DNA of 64,000 nt from Holacanthus passer (Eukaryota > Chordata > Actinopteri > Pomacanthidae). The stretch covers positions 2,108,501-2,172,500 of the forward strand of contig JAFREQ010000024.1 of assembly GCA_025331565.1 (NCBI GenBank), written 5' to 3'. Shown one piece after another: positions 33,094-45,339 of the stretch. Position 1 is the stretch's first letter; every line of letters begins with the position of its first letter. The notes under the pieces were generated by a model that was given only the letters and a program-made list of their open reading frames with translations, made no database searches and had not been told where the DNA came from. Position numbers and translations under genes: made by a program.

Positions 33094-33436
33094 CTGTCTG
33101 AGCAGCAGCTGTCCTGGGAATCGATCTGTCACTCCTGGAGCGTGGCGAGGATGAGCTGCCTTTGTGTGTTTGTAAAAAGACCCAGTCATGTCTTAGTGTG
33201 TGTGGTTATGTGTGTGGTTGTGTGTGTGTGTGTGTGTGTGAGTGCATGCCGGGTTAATGCGTGCTAATTTGTGAGAAGTGAAAGAGTGTGTGTGCATGGG
33301 CCTGTTTAGGTGTGTGCTTGTGTCCTCTCTGGCATTCGGCTCTTTGGAGGCCTGAAGATCTGAGCCGGCCGACAGACAACTGACAAAACCACATCTGTGT
33401 CAGCAAAAAACTGTGTGTGTGTGTGTGTGTGTGTGT
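33058..33436. repeat. AC/GT microsatellites with unique spacers
   Basis: (AC)n 33058-33087, (GT)n 33221-33241 and (GT)n 33412-33436. The spacer 33325-33405 (CATTCGGCTCTTTGG, GAGCCGGCCGACAG) is high-complexity. Confidence 0.9.
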
Positions 33437-34173
33437 TGTCTCCCTATCCGATAATGTGTGAGTTTACACAAGTCACACAGGAAGCAGGAAGCAAAGACCG
33501 CCGGGCTGTTGGATGTTGCTGAGAGCACGACAGCATCTGTTTAATGACGTCAACATTATACGAAGAAAGTTGCAAGCTGATCGATCTAAGCCCCACCCCT
33601 TTCCCCTCAACGCTCCAATCAGAGAACACATACTGAACAACGACAGCTAACTCGCTCCAACTGAGCTGTGAGCAACTGTGGCACAGATCTGCTCACTGAC
33701 TCATGTTCTATCATTTTATTATCATATTGTTGTTCAGACCAAAGCGAGTGAATTGGTGACAAACACCTTATAGTTCCTATAACGTTGCACACTGGTGGTT
33801 CTATGCTTGAGGATCGTCTGGTATAAAATAGGCCGCAAAATTTTGTGTTTAATAAATGATGAACATTTTTTATTCCTTGAGAGAGAAAACATTCCTCTTC
33901 TTCTTGTTTGATGGCATCGAAGTCCAAACTCTGTTTTCTTACTCATCATGTTTTTGAGCTGTGACGCGTCTTCCTCTGTGCACGAGGTGACAGATACCGT
34001 ACTGTGTCTCTTTTTGTAAATGTCCTGTCGCGTCGGATTAAAGCCGTGACAAACATTTATGCAGACGGATGAAGTCGACTGTTACGTGTTCATTTGTCTT
34101 GTTTACATAACAGAGACAGAAAAAGAAAAAAAAAACTGATTATTCCTCCACCTGCACATACACAATACAGTCA

Positions 34174-34174
<1 letters not shown>
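33437..34174. other. Unique non-coding sequence
   Basis: No exon or repeat recognised. Confidence 0.5.
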
Positions 34175-34213
<39 letters not shown>

Positions 34214-34322
34214 CCATCATGTTGTGTTTTGCACACACACATATTACCTGGTGAGAGATAGTGTTTAGCAGCTGGGATGATATGTGTGTCATCTGTATTG
34301 GAGCTGTCATTTACACACAAGG

Positions 34323-34359
<37 letters not shown>
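34175..34359. repeat. (GT)n and (AC)n pair
   Basis: GT 34175-34209 and AC 34324-34359 flank 115 bases of unique sequence. Complementary arms. Confidence 0.95.
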
Positions 34360-34361
<2 letters not shown>

Positions 34362-34680
34362 ACCTGCTGTTGAACTGACAACCTGTAGCATGTAAACGGA
34401 TGACAGATTACACTGGCTGACCAGATGAGTGTGTGTGTGTGTGTGATTTACTGGTGGGGCTCAGCTGAGTCCATGAAGTGATCAGAGCCCCAATCAGACC
34501 CCACACACACACGCACACACACGCACACACACACACACACGCCTTCCCTCAATCTCAGACAACAACACACCCTGATTAGTCTCATCCGACAGTCGCTAAT
34601 GAAGTCTAATTAATGAGGACAATGTGTGTGTGTGTGTGTGTGTGTGTGCTGTATTTAGCGGCCAGCTGCCCCTCCCCCCT
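34360..34680. promoter_or_regulatory. CNE-like cluster with microsatellites
   Basis: 34360-34428 (GTAAACGGATGACAG), 34446-34500 (GGGGCTCAGCTGAGTCC), 34540-34620 (CCTGATTAGTC, CGCTAATGAAG, TCTAATTAATGAGG) and 34650-34680 (GTATTTAGCGGCCAGCTG). The homeodomain core TAATTA/CTAAT recurs. AC tracts at 34502-34540 and GT at 34624-34648 interrupt it. One of the strongest enhancer-like stretches here. Confidence 0.42.
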
Positions 34681-34700
34681 CCATCACCCCCTTGGGAAAT

Positions 34701-34955
34701 CTTCCCCTCTTCTCTCTCTCTCTCTCTCTCTCTGCTGTCTTTATTCCTCGCTCGCTCACAGCTCTCACCCTCGAACCCCCTTTTCATCCCGGACTTTCTC
34801 TCTCACTCTCCGTCTCTTTTTTATTCGTTCTCTCCCCTGCATCCCTCTCTCATCCTCCTCTTTGTCCTTCTCTCCTCATGTTTCACTTTCCTCTCCTATC
34901 TCAGATCTTCTCCTCTGTTGCTTTTCTTTTCGTTCATGTTTTCTTTCTTCATGAT
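34701..34955. repeat. Pyrimidine-rich tract
   Basis: About 255 bases of mostly C/T, including (CT)n at 34711-34733. Three overlapping plus-strand ORFs of Ser/Leu/Phe-rich composition are artefacts of it. 34956-35436 is unique with nothing recognised. Confidence 0.8.
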
Positions 34956-35434
34956 TTTAAATCCATTTCATTGCAGAGCCACAGTTCAGCTGAAATTCAG
35001 CTCATCTCTCCACCTTGATTTGCATCAGCGAGTTGTTTTGGATGAACGTCCGTTTCTGTTTCGATGCAGGAACGCGTCTTAATTCCTAATCTGCTGTTCA
35101 GAGCCGACACATCGTCCAGCCTGTCTCTGTATTTACTCAGTAGTTGTGTAAATCCTCCTTCTAGCTACTGCAGAAGTAACTGAAGTCACAAAGAACAAGA
35201 CAGACTGGGATCAGAATCAGTTGTTGCTAGAATGAAGTTTCTGCAGATATAATTTCCCAACTGAAGAAACTGGATTCAGTCTGAAGTAAACTGGACGTGA
35301 CTTTTCAATTAGGGAACAGAAGGTCACTGGAAGCTGAGAGAGCAGAAAAAGATAAAGAAAACAGGAGTGATGTGAAGAGAAACTGAAAGGAAAGAGGGAG
35401 GGAGGAGGAAGGAAGAGATGAAGATACACAGGAG

Positions 35435-35436
<2 letters not shown>

Positions 35437-35469
<33 letters not shown>
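35437..35469. repeat. (GT)n microsatellite
   Basis: Pure GT tract at the left edge of a CNE-like block. Confidence 0.95.
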
Positions 35470-35470
<1 letters not shown>

Positions 35471-35600
35471 TTGCTGCTGGTTAACCTTGGTGGGTTTCAT
35501 TAGTGGCTCAAGGCCAGCAGGTGGAGGATGAATTAGGAGGCCGGGGGCCACAAATTCATCCTGGACAAGGCCTTCTCTGATTAAACCCACTGGACACACA
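35470..35600. promoter_or_regulatory. CNE-like block with candidate CTCF site
   Basis: GCTGCTGGTTAACCTTGG, TTTCATTAGTGGCTC, GATGAATTAGGAGG, ACAAATTCATCCTGG and TCTGATTAAACCC make a high-complexity, homeodomain-word-rich block. Within it CCAGCAGGTGGA (35514-35525, plus) matches the CTCF core at 11 of 12 positions. Conservation not tested. Confidence 0.4.
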
Positions 35601-35743
35601 CACATGGACACACAAACATTTACACAGGGACAAAAACGGACAAAAGCAGTCGCACAAAAATGAACATATGTGCAGATTTCAAAATGCACAGAAACATTAT
35701 GCACACAAACACACAGCGATTTTCACCAGCATGGACCTTCTTA

Positions 35744-35788
<45 letters not shown>

Positions 35789-35884
35789 ACACGAGGTCTA
35801 ATCTTCATCATCTAAATACTCCAAACCCTCAGTACCTCACAATCTGTCACATATGGGCCCCTCAGACCACACGTGTCCCTCAGC

Positions 35885-35936
<52 letters not shown>
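35744..35936. repeat. (AC)n and (GT)n-(GA)n pair
   Basis: AC 35744-35786, then GT 35887-35920 running into GA to 35936. The 100-base spacer is unique. Confidence 0.95.
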
Positions 35937-36088
35937 TAGTTCACCTTCATCCATAGTGACGGTGTCAGAAAGCCCAAAAGCTAATGAAGCTAATACCATT
36001 TACTAATTTACCAATAACAGCACAGCGATCGAGAGTTGTAGCGGCTTCATGTTTCTCTCTCTGCTGGAGGACGATTTAAAGTCAGGAC

Positions 36089-36116
36089 GGGTTCGTTGGG
36101 TTCGTTGGGTTCGTTG
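36089..36116. repeat. 9-bp tandem repeat, three copies
   Basis: GGGTTCGTT repeated three times without change. A very short, apparently recent array. Confidence 0.9.
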
Positions 36117-36635
36117 ATCCCAGGTTTCTCCACCTGCGCACTGAGACGCCCACATGACGAGGGATCATCCCCTGTCACCGTTTCTGACCTCACACGTTGG
36201 AGGATTCATTCTTCAAAATCTTCCTTTGTGTTTAAATTTGTTAATTGCTCTTTTACTTGACATTTTTTGTATTTGTTGTAAAAAAAAAAAACATGTTGGA
36301 GAAGATATAAGCTTATTAGGTGTGAAAAAGTTGGTGACACTGTTTTGAAGTTGCTGCTCGATTGATGGAATTCAGTGGAATGTGCTGATTTTATTGCTTA
36401 CAAACTGAAAATTTGAACTATTAGAACCACATCAATCAATTTTATGTTTCCATTTGATGTATCGTGCTGTTTTGCCTCCTTTTTAAAGTTTTATGATTTA
36501 TGACAAAATGCATCATGTGGCTTTTTTATGTCACAAAATATACAAATTTTAGTCCTTGATCATTGAGTCATCGACCCTGTGTGAGACATTGCATAACTCT
36601 GAAAGGTGTGCAGCTCATAAAACCTGCCGAAGGTC
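36117..36635. other. Unique non-coding sequence
   Basis: AT-rich; nothing recognised. Confidence 0.5.
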
Positions 36636-37010
36636 GTCATGTACGGTCGTCTTCACCCCCCACCTGCCCGGTGTAATCTGACTGAGTGAGGGTCAGCGGG
36701 TTCTTGGGACAGTTTGCCGGGTCACTGAGGTCGCTCTTCTCAACCTTTAGGGTGATATTAACCTGCTAATACTCAACCCAGAGCCTAAACCCTCCAAGGT
36801 CAGGACGACTATCTGCATCTTTACATGGACACACACACACACACGCACACACACAGATAGACAAACTATGTATTTGTGCACACACATCAACCAATAGGCT
36901 TGTGGAGGCCCCCAAAGTATTTGGTTCCTGGAAATCTCCCCCGTTAAGCAGATAATGGTCGGTGGTCTGATCCACGCTGGGTTGAGGTGGAGGTGAACCG
37001 GCCGGCCTTT
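36636..37010. promoter_or_regulatory. CNE-like block
   Basis: High-complexity sequence with GGTGTAATCTGACTGAG, GGTGATATTAACCTGCTAAT, CAACCAATAGGC, AAGCAGATAATGG and TCCACGCTGGG, broken only by a short AC tract (36831-36855). GC-balanced and distinct from the AT-rich flanks. Confidence 0.38.
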
Positions 37011-38257
37011 CTCCTCAGCGCAGGGTTAACCCCTTCCTAATTTCTCAGCTTCTGTTATGTAAGAATAGTGTTAACATGTGAGAGCTTTTCAAATGAAATC
37101 ATGAGGGTCAAGAAGAGTTTTTCCTCTGAAGACGACGTAAAAACAATCATCAACAATCACAAACGATGAGGAAACGTTTGAGGGTTCCAGTGAAGGACGT
37201 GTCTCCGATTTTGTTTATTTCCAGTTAAATGAGCTCACAAGTACGAAAAAACTGCAGTTTTCTTTTTTCTCTTGTGATTTATTGTGTTAAATTCTGTACA
37301 ATGATACAAGTTTTTCTTTTTCTTTTTCAGTATTATTTTGTCAATTTCTTTTCCTTGCAAATTAATTTCAGGCTCTCGTTAACATTTTGCATCAAAAAGA
37401 CGTCAACAAAGAAAAACAAAACAGAAACAAAGATGATGATAAATGTTTTTTAGGTTTAACTCTGCATGAATACATATGTTAAATCTGAACTCACTGCAGA
37501 TTAGAGCAGTTGTTTGAGTTTTGAGAATGTTTGCATGATGTTAGTTGAAGCAGTGAGTTCACGTCTTCAGCTACTTTCAAAGTTCTTTAAAGTCTAAGTG
37601 ATCAATTAGATGAAATTCACAGAACTTTCTGAGAGTTTCTTGGTGAAATACAAACCAGGATTTGAGGCGTGGGTAATATCTCTGAACCACTTTACCTTTA
37701 ATCCCGTCCTCATGTGGATTCATAGCCTCTTTGTTGTTGGATGTTGAATTAAAGAACATCAAACGAGGAAAAAAGTGCATCAATCTCACACACTTTCCCT
37801 CTGTGTCTCTTTTTATTAGTGTCTTGTCTTTTACCATCTCTCCTTTTTCCAAACACGCACGCCAAGTGAAACACACACTGCACAGGTTGGGTGCGTTTGA
37901 TTTATCCTGCTGAGTTTCCTCCATGGCTCATTTCCATAAATCACATGTCAGTGTGTTTGTAGCCAGAGGGACGTTAACAAGAGGCCGCAGTCCAAACACA
38001 GAGCGCATAAAAACCCTGAAAACACTCCCGACGCGCAGCGCCGGCCGGCTCTACGGCCACATCCATCAACGCAGGGAGGAGGTCGGAAAATTTCATGTGG
38101 AGACGGCGAGGAAATGTTTTGTCATCTGAAGAGTGCTGATGAAAGAAAGCGTGTGTGTGTTTGAAGTGTGTTTGTGTCCTCCACTTTCTCAAGTCGGACC
38201 ACATGCTGCGCTGAGAGAAGGCCAGAGATTTCAGTGTGTGTTTGCTTACCGTGTAGT

Positions 38258-38259
<2 letters not shown>
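37011..38259. other. Unique non-coding sequence
   Basis: AT-rich from 37080 to 37740. A CpG-rich patch at 38015-38075 (GACGCGCAGCGCCGGCCGG) could be a small CpG island, but no promoter boxes or splice donor accompany it. Confidence 0.4.
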
Positions 38260-38309
<50 letters not shown>

Positions 38310-38443
38310 GTCCTCTGGGGTAAAAGTTCACATACACTCAGGGTGAGGGTTCGGGCGGCGGTCGTCGTTTCCATGGAAACAGCCACTTAGGCGCTCCTTC
38401 CTGTGTTGTCGTCCTGAAGGCGGAGTGGCTGTTTGTGTGTGAG

Positions 38444-38480
<37 letters not shown>
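38260..38480. repeat. (AC)n and (GT)n tracts
   Basis: AC 38260-38308 and GT 38449-38480. The spacer contains CCATGGAAACAGCC. Confidence 0.95.
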
Positions 38481-38481
<1 letters not shown>

Positions 38482-38584
38482 TGAGTGTGTTTCCCACGGT
38501 GCTGCGATTGAATCAGCCTCAGATACTATCTACTGTCCTCCCATCCCCCCCCCTGTTTACCAAGCACTTCCTCTCTGGCCTCAG

Positions 38585-38597
38585 GGGTCAGAGGTCA
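38585..38597 (+). promoter_or_regulatory. DR1 nuclear-receptor element
   Basis: GGGTCA-G-AGGTCA, direct half-sites with one-base spacer, in GC-balanced unique sequence. Confidence 0.4.
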
Positions 38598-39631
38598 CCC
38601 TGTAAACTGGGACTGGAGTCTGGCCTTGAGTTTGGCCTGGACTGGTTTTATATGAAAAGTCCAGTCGCTGCTTTTGAAAGTTCTCAAACAAAGATCTGAC
38701 GACGGTTCTGCTTCAATCCTGCTGTAAATCAACTAACTGAAAGCTTTAACTGGAGCCATTTAGCTTTTTACCTCTTTGGCTTCAGGCCCCTTGAAAGAAA
38801 GTAGTGTCAAATCTCAAAGCATCAGATTTATCCGAGGTTGGGCAGCCAACACTGAAAGTTGTATAGTCTGTAAAAATCTGTTCTACTTTGTGATTCTCTT
38901 AATATATTTGAACCCTTTTGAAACCTATTACTTATTTTTTACTTCCTTTATTTACAGACTAGTCACTTCATGTTTTATGCTGTTATAAGTCGGACGACTC
39001 TGGAATTTAGGAAGTTTACAATATTCACAGTTGTTTGAATTTTCTGCCTTCATGTCCATAGTTTCATCGTCATTGGTGTTGCTGTACACAGACGGACGTT
39101 CTCATTATTTACGTAAATCATCTCATTCATATCAATGAGCACAGCAGAAAACAGCAGAAACGCCTGTTTGTGTGACGCAGCTCAGTTCGAGCAGCACAAA
39201 CTCCACAGTGTGACAGATATTCATGCTGCTGCACTTGGTCGTAAATATGAGACAAAAGATTTTGAGAGAGTTTCAGAGACAAGTTCAAATCCTGTTTACT
39301 TCCTCACACATGTTCAATCTTTGCACAAATTTGCTGCAAATTGCCAGATTGTTGTTTTGAGAAAGTTGCCAGATGCAGCAAAAAGTGTTTGAGATGCTGT
39401 TCGATGATCTGAAGCTTCTTCCTTCAGCACGACACTTTGCCTTTTTACATCTAGCTCTTAAGTTCATCAGAAGACTCCTTCACTGGCGTATAAACAGGTA
39501 AATACTGTAAATAACATAAAGTGTCTTTCGAGAATTGATCACACACAATCACAAGCGCTGTTCCCCCCAGGAGCTGTTCTCTGTCCCTGAGCAGCGTCAA
39601 CATCTCGACTTATTAACTGCCTCTGTGACAG
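38598..39631. other. Unique non-coding sequence
   Basis: No feature recognised. Confidence 0.5.
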
Positions 39632-39858
39632 ATGTGTGTGTGTGTGTGTGTGTGTGCGTGTGTGTGTGTGTTGATTGTAATCCACGTTGCTCCGATTAGC
39701 GTGAGAGAGAGGAAGAGATGGAAAAGAAAGAAAAAGAGGAGGGATGAAGGACGGCAGGAGGAGAAAAAATGACCGAAAGTGAAAAAGAGAGAGCGAGATG
39801 AAAAAGGGCAGGTGGCAGAGAGGGGGAGAAATAGGAAAAAGAAATGGTGGAGAAGGAG
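39632..39858. repeat. (GT)n tract followed by purine-rich tract
   Basis: GT 39632-39670 with one CGT interruption, then about 155 bases of A/G-rich sequence (39702-39858). Confidence 0.85.
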
Positions 39859-41338
<1,480 letters not shown>

Positions 41339-41904
41339 AAAGGCCTTGACCTGCCGTCTTTACTCTCTCGCTCGTTTGCCCTCAGCCGCCTCACTTTCTC
41401 GCAGGATTTTGGGATTTTTATGTTCATGTCACGCCTCCGAAACACTTGTGAAACCTCCTCGTTCAGGAAGGGAGGAGCCGACAGGTGAGAGGCGAGAGAA
41501 GAGGACGGCGAGAAAAGGAATCAAATATGTGACTGTTGAACATGTCGTTCCAAAAACGTGTCCTTTAATCTGCCGTCACTCGTCCGGTTTCTCAAGCAGA
41601 TGCTGAACCTGCTGCAGAGCTTTCAGAGCATCAGTGAGGGTCAGCGCTGGTGTTGGGGTTCAGGTCTGGCCAGTCAGGTCCACACCAAACTCAGGCCTGA
41701 CTTTGTGAACGGGAACAGGAGACGGTCTTTAGCAAACTGTTGGAATAAAGCTTGAATAACATTGTGCTCTGAAAATACATGAGTTTCAAACCCAGTGTTG
41801 TTAGAAAGAGCAGGGATAAAGAGGAAGAAGAAGGAGACAGTCAAGAGACAGAAAACCAGAATGATAACAAAGAGAGAGAGTGAGCTGGTCCAGGTGATAC
41901 TTAC
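41339..41904. other. Unique non-coding sequence
   Basis: Moderately GC-balanced. If the first exon at 41.9 kb is real, this is the start of its intron. Confidence 0.45.
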
Positions 41905-42025
41905 CTGGACATCAAGCCTGTAATTTGTGCCCTGACGACAGGCCCGCCGCCGGCGACATTTCCTCAGGGACGTCTCCTGCAGCAACCCGACGGAGCCACG
42001 AGGCCACGCCCCCTCTCGTCTCGCT
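41905..42025 (-). other. Candidate first exon of a minus-strand transcript
   Basis: A CpG-rich stretch ends at a perfect donor on the minus strand, CAG|GTAAGT (exon end 41905, GT at 41904-41903). Upstream are promoter-like boxes. An ATG in it (41962-41960) opens only 15 codons before a stop, and a second ATG lies seven bases before the donor (codons M-S, then split). It is therefore probably 5'UTR. The 5' limit is estimated from the TATA-like box. Confidence 0.42.
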
Positions 42026-42060
42026 CTTTGATCTCTGACGTCCCGGACCTTTTAAATTGA
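42003..42060 (-). promoter_or_regulatory. Candidate promoter: TATA-like, CRE-like and GC boxes
   Basis: On the minus strand TCAATTTAAAAGG (42059-42047) is TATA-like. It is followed by GGGACGTCAGAG (CRE half), ATCAAAG (TCF/LEF-like) and GGGGGCGTGGCC (42013-42002, Sp/KLF). The GC box falls near or inside the estimated start, which is unusual but seen in broad promoters. Confidence 0.4.
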
Positions 42061-42531
42061 CGGTGTGTTTGCAGCCCGGGAAAAACCCCCCATTTCCATG
42101 TGTGTGTCACCTGTGCAGGTAGATGACCACTCTGTGACTCAGACTCACAGGAGCATGAGTCAACAAACCTCCGCGTGTCGAAAGGGATGGTGGTTTTTTT
42201 TTTTTCTAAAATTAGTCACAGTGACAAAACAAAAGGGTTTGAATCCCTAAATGTCAGATTCCATATTTAGACGGATGAAATGAGACATGAAGAGACAAGT
42301 CTGAAATGTTATGGTGACCACGGATAAACATTAAAAGGGTGTGAATGCAATTTAAAAAGTGAAATTGATGTCGTTTTTTTGGCAGTTAAGAAAAGACCGG
42401 AGGCAAGTTATGTTATATGAAGATCGTTCTGGGCTCAGCAGGTATCAGGAGCAAAGATCTCTGATGATTTATGTGCACACATATATTCAAATCAGTGTAC
42501 AGTGCAGCTAAGAACAAATTCAAAGTGAAAC
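42061..42531. other. Unique non-coding sequence
   Basis: No feature recognised. Confidence 0.5.
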
Positions 42532-42625
42532 TGTATTAAAGGGACAGTGAGATATTTAGGGAAAGTTGGAGTTGGATGAGAAGGTCCGACCTTCATATCT
42601 GCCTGTCACACATGAAGCTGGTGAT
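42532..42625 (+). mobile_element. Third decayed copy of the 7.9-kb fish repeat
   Basis: TTAAAGGGACAGTGAGATATTT, GGGAAA, GTTGGATGAGAAGGTCCGACC, TCATATCTGCCTGTC and CATGAAGCTG follow the start of the same family as 7865-8110, and preserve a GTTGGATGAGAAG segment lost there. Confidence 0.5.
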
Positions 42626-43071
42626 TGGACACAGCAGCAAACAGCTCCTCTATAGTTCACTGTTCACATGTGTTCAAAAATCAAACTTCAGAAGTGTCAT
42701 GTTGTGTTAGAGTTGTTGGTTATGTCCACTATTTCTTGACTGTAACAGACTTTTTTAGACATAGTTGTGATACAAATACACATATTTCCTGACTCTTCAG
42801 TTAAAGCCCGACGGCAGAAGAGTCTTGTCTCACTTTTCAAATGCAGGGAAACAAACTTTTTTTAGACCAAATTATTCTTCCCACTGTTTCTTCATGATCC
42901 TGTCTGTTGGATAGAAACAGAACTGAGTAGTTTAATGGCTAAAGAGATGTATAGGAAATGAAATGAAAATGAAAGGAACACCCGCTCATATTAGATCCAA
43001 GAATAAAAGGATTCAGTCGCTGCTGGAATTAAAGTTCACTTTATGTAGAAACGTGTGACAGAAGTTTCCCC
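42626..43071. other. Unique non-coding sequence
   Basis: AT-rich; nothing recognised. Confidence 0.5.
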
Positions 43072-43122
43072 TTCAACCCAGTTCAACCCAGTTCAACCCA
43101 GTTTAACCCAGTTCAACCCAGT
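43072..43122. repeat. 10-bp minisatellite, five copies
   Basis: GTTCAACCCA repeated about five times with a single C-to-T change in one unit. Confidence 0.93.
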
Positions 43123-43148
43123 AACAATCCAGGTCAGGTATTTAGGGA

Positions 43149-43149
<1 letters not shown>

Positions 43150-43194
<45 letters not shown>
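43150..43194. repeat. (GT)n microsatellite
   Basis: Pure GT tract 28 bases right of the minisatellite. Sequence 43195-43785 is unique with nothing recognised. Confidence 0.95.
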
Positions 43195-43195
<1 letters not shown>

Positions 43196-43785
43196 GGCCC
43201 GGTGTCCCCTCTTTCCCCTCCAGGGGCCGAGACCAATCTGTCGCCCCCTCCGTCCATCAGTGCCAACTGAGAGAGAGAGAGAATAGAAAGTAGGAAACAC
43301 TTCTCTGTGTTATGAAGCTATAAGAAACAAATCTGTGTGAAGCGGGAGATGAAGACAGAGGAAGAAGACGAGGAGAAGCACACTACTGAACTTTGTCTCC
43401 TCCTCCTCCTCCTCATGTGAAGACAGATGCTCATCTTCAACACAAAGGTTAATTATGATGGAAATTTCTCTACTTTAGATAAAACTTTATTTAAATCCGG
43501 TGCAAATTGTATGTGTTTAACATTTCAGTCTGCCTTCATTAAAGAGGATGACGTGATCTGTCCATCACAGGTCCCGTCCTGTCTCACACCCTCCGTCCTG
43601 TCTCCCTCTCTCTCGTCTGTCCTGTCGCTCTCATCGTAAAATACAAAATAAAGGAGAGAAACTTCTTTTAACAAAACAGAAGCTGGAATGTGAGACATGC
43701 AGACCGACAGGCAGAAGGGCGACACCTCCTACAGTCCTCTGTGCCTTGGAGGGAGAATTCACACACACACACACTTCGGGGTCCT

Positions 43786-43965
43786 CCTCCCCTCCATATT
43801 GCCGCCGTGCCTCTGGCAAGCTGTAAAGCAGCAGGTCTGTAGGTTTTCAGGGTGTGGACGATCCAAACTATTGAGCGGCCCGGCGCTGCACTGCCGCGGC
43901 TGTATTAGCAAGATGGTCCCTCCCTGGGAGCGACATATGTTTTACTGTCTGTCTGAGTCTTCCCC

Positions 43966-44010
<45 letters not shown>

Positions 44011-44109
44011 ATCCCCTTGCCAACACCTCCTCAGGTCAAACAAATCCCTTTTAAATCTGGGCCTGCAGCCGCCACACAGGGGGTAAGGCGGGGTGACTGT
44101 GAGTGCATC

Positions 44110-44151
<42 letters not shown>

Positions 44152-44215
44152 AATTCCTAGATGGTCACTTAAACCCTTTAGATTCAAAGAGCCTTGCAGC
44201 AAAATGTTTTCACAG
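43786..44215. promoter_or_regulatory. CNE-like blocks around two microsatellites
   Basis: 43786-43967 includes CCATATTGCCGCC and AGCAAGATGGTCCC, both YY1-like, and GGCTGTATTAGC. 44009-44111 has CCTTTTAAATCTGGGCC and 44149-44215 has TTAAACCCTTTAGATTC. (AC)n 43968-44008 and (GT)n 44112-44148 lie between. Conservation not tested. Confidence 0.38.
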
Positions 44216-45074
44216 CCTTTAACTCCTCATATCCCACAAGACCGTATTTTTCTAGCAATTAACATTTCTCTTCTCTTGTAACGTTGCAGGTTCAGGACGA
44301 CGTGTTTCTTGCCTTTAAAGGAAAATCCATTGTTTCTGGAGCCTGAATGTCGTCATAGTTGTGTTCATCCTCGCTGTCAGTCACAATGACATTACTCATT
44401 ACAGTACTCGGTCGTTGGGAAGTTTGGGAATTTTCCCAGTGGACTGTTCTTGTGAGGTCTTTTCCCCCCAGAACTGGTCTTATACAGCCGACATATAAAT
44501 ATTCCAGGTCATCTTAGCTGCAGCTACACGGCCGGTGCAGTTTGTAACAGCAGGTAACAGCATCATTAATACCATCAGTTTGTGTCTGATTGAATTTGGG
44601 CGCTTGAGAGCAGATTCTCCAGGTGCTTCTTGTTGCCAGTCCGCCCCTGATGATCCTGATGATGTCTGAAAAAGTGGTGATGAACAAAACCGCATTTTCC
44701 TTGAAGGTTGTTGTGAGTTATTTTGACTGAGGTAAAGGTTTTTCTCAGGGTTTCAGTTGTTCTAATGTAAAAAAAAAAAACCCTGGTTGTCCCCTGGACC
44801 ACATTTGTTTGTGCAGTGATGAAAAGATCATGTATTTATTTTATAAATGAGTTCATACTTCCTGCAAATTCGGGCCCCTCAAAGCCGACGTTTCCTGTTT
44901 AGGAGGATTTAACCAACAACAGCGGAAAACGTAGGCAAATTCAAGAGATTTTGAGGCCTGAAGTCGTGTTTGAGCTCACAGAGTTTCACTGAACTGAAAG
45001 GAAAATTCAGGATGTTTAGAAGGAAGCGTGTCATTGCCCACAACACAAGGGGAGTTTTACTGTGTCAACTGAGT

Positions 45075-45075
<1 letters not shown>
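44216..45075. other. Unique non-coding sequence
   Basis: No feature recognised. Confidence 0.5.

Positions 45076-45113
<38 letters not shown>
45076..45113. repeat. (AC)n microsatellite
   Basis: Pure AC tract at the left edge of the next CNE-like block. Confidence 0.95.
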
Positions 45114-45115
<2 letters not shown>

Positions 45116-45139
45116 TCTGTGTCACACACTATTTATGTG

Positions 45140-45252
45140 TGTGTTAATTAGCTGAACTGAGTTAATCATCGGCAGGGAACTGGGGGACGACCTGCGGAGC
45201 GCGGTGACGTGTCCCACATGCTTCTGCGGCCGAAACAGATGCAATAATCTAT

Positions 45253-45257
<5 letters not shown>
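45140..45257. promoter_or_regulatory. CNE-like block
   Basis: GTTAATTAGCTGAAC, GAGTTAATCATCGGC and AACAGATGCAATAATC with a CpG-rich middle (CCTGCGGAGCGCGGTGACG). High-complexity and distinct from flanking repeats. Confidence 0.38.

Positions 45258-45337
<80 letters not shown>
45258..45337. repeat. Back-to-back (GT)n-(AC)n, hairpin-capable
   Basis: About 27 bases of GT, a six-base spacer (CCATTC), then about 46 bases of AC. The two tracts are exact complements, so a perfect stem of about 13 GT units with a short loop can form. Confidence 0.95.

Positions 45338-45339
<2 letters not shown>

Noticed and set aside
37990..38110. CpG island promoter
   Set aside because: The CpG-rich patch is only about 60 bases and lacks CCAAT, GC-box or donor signals.
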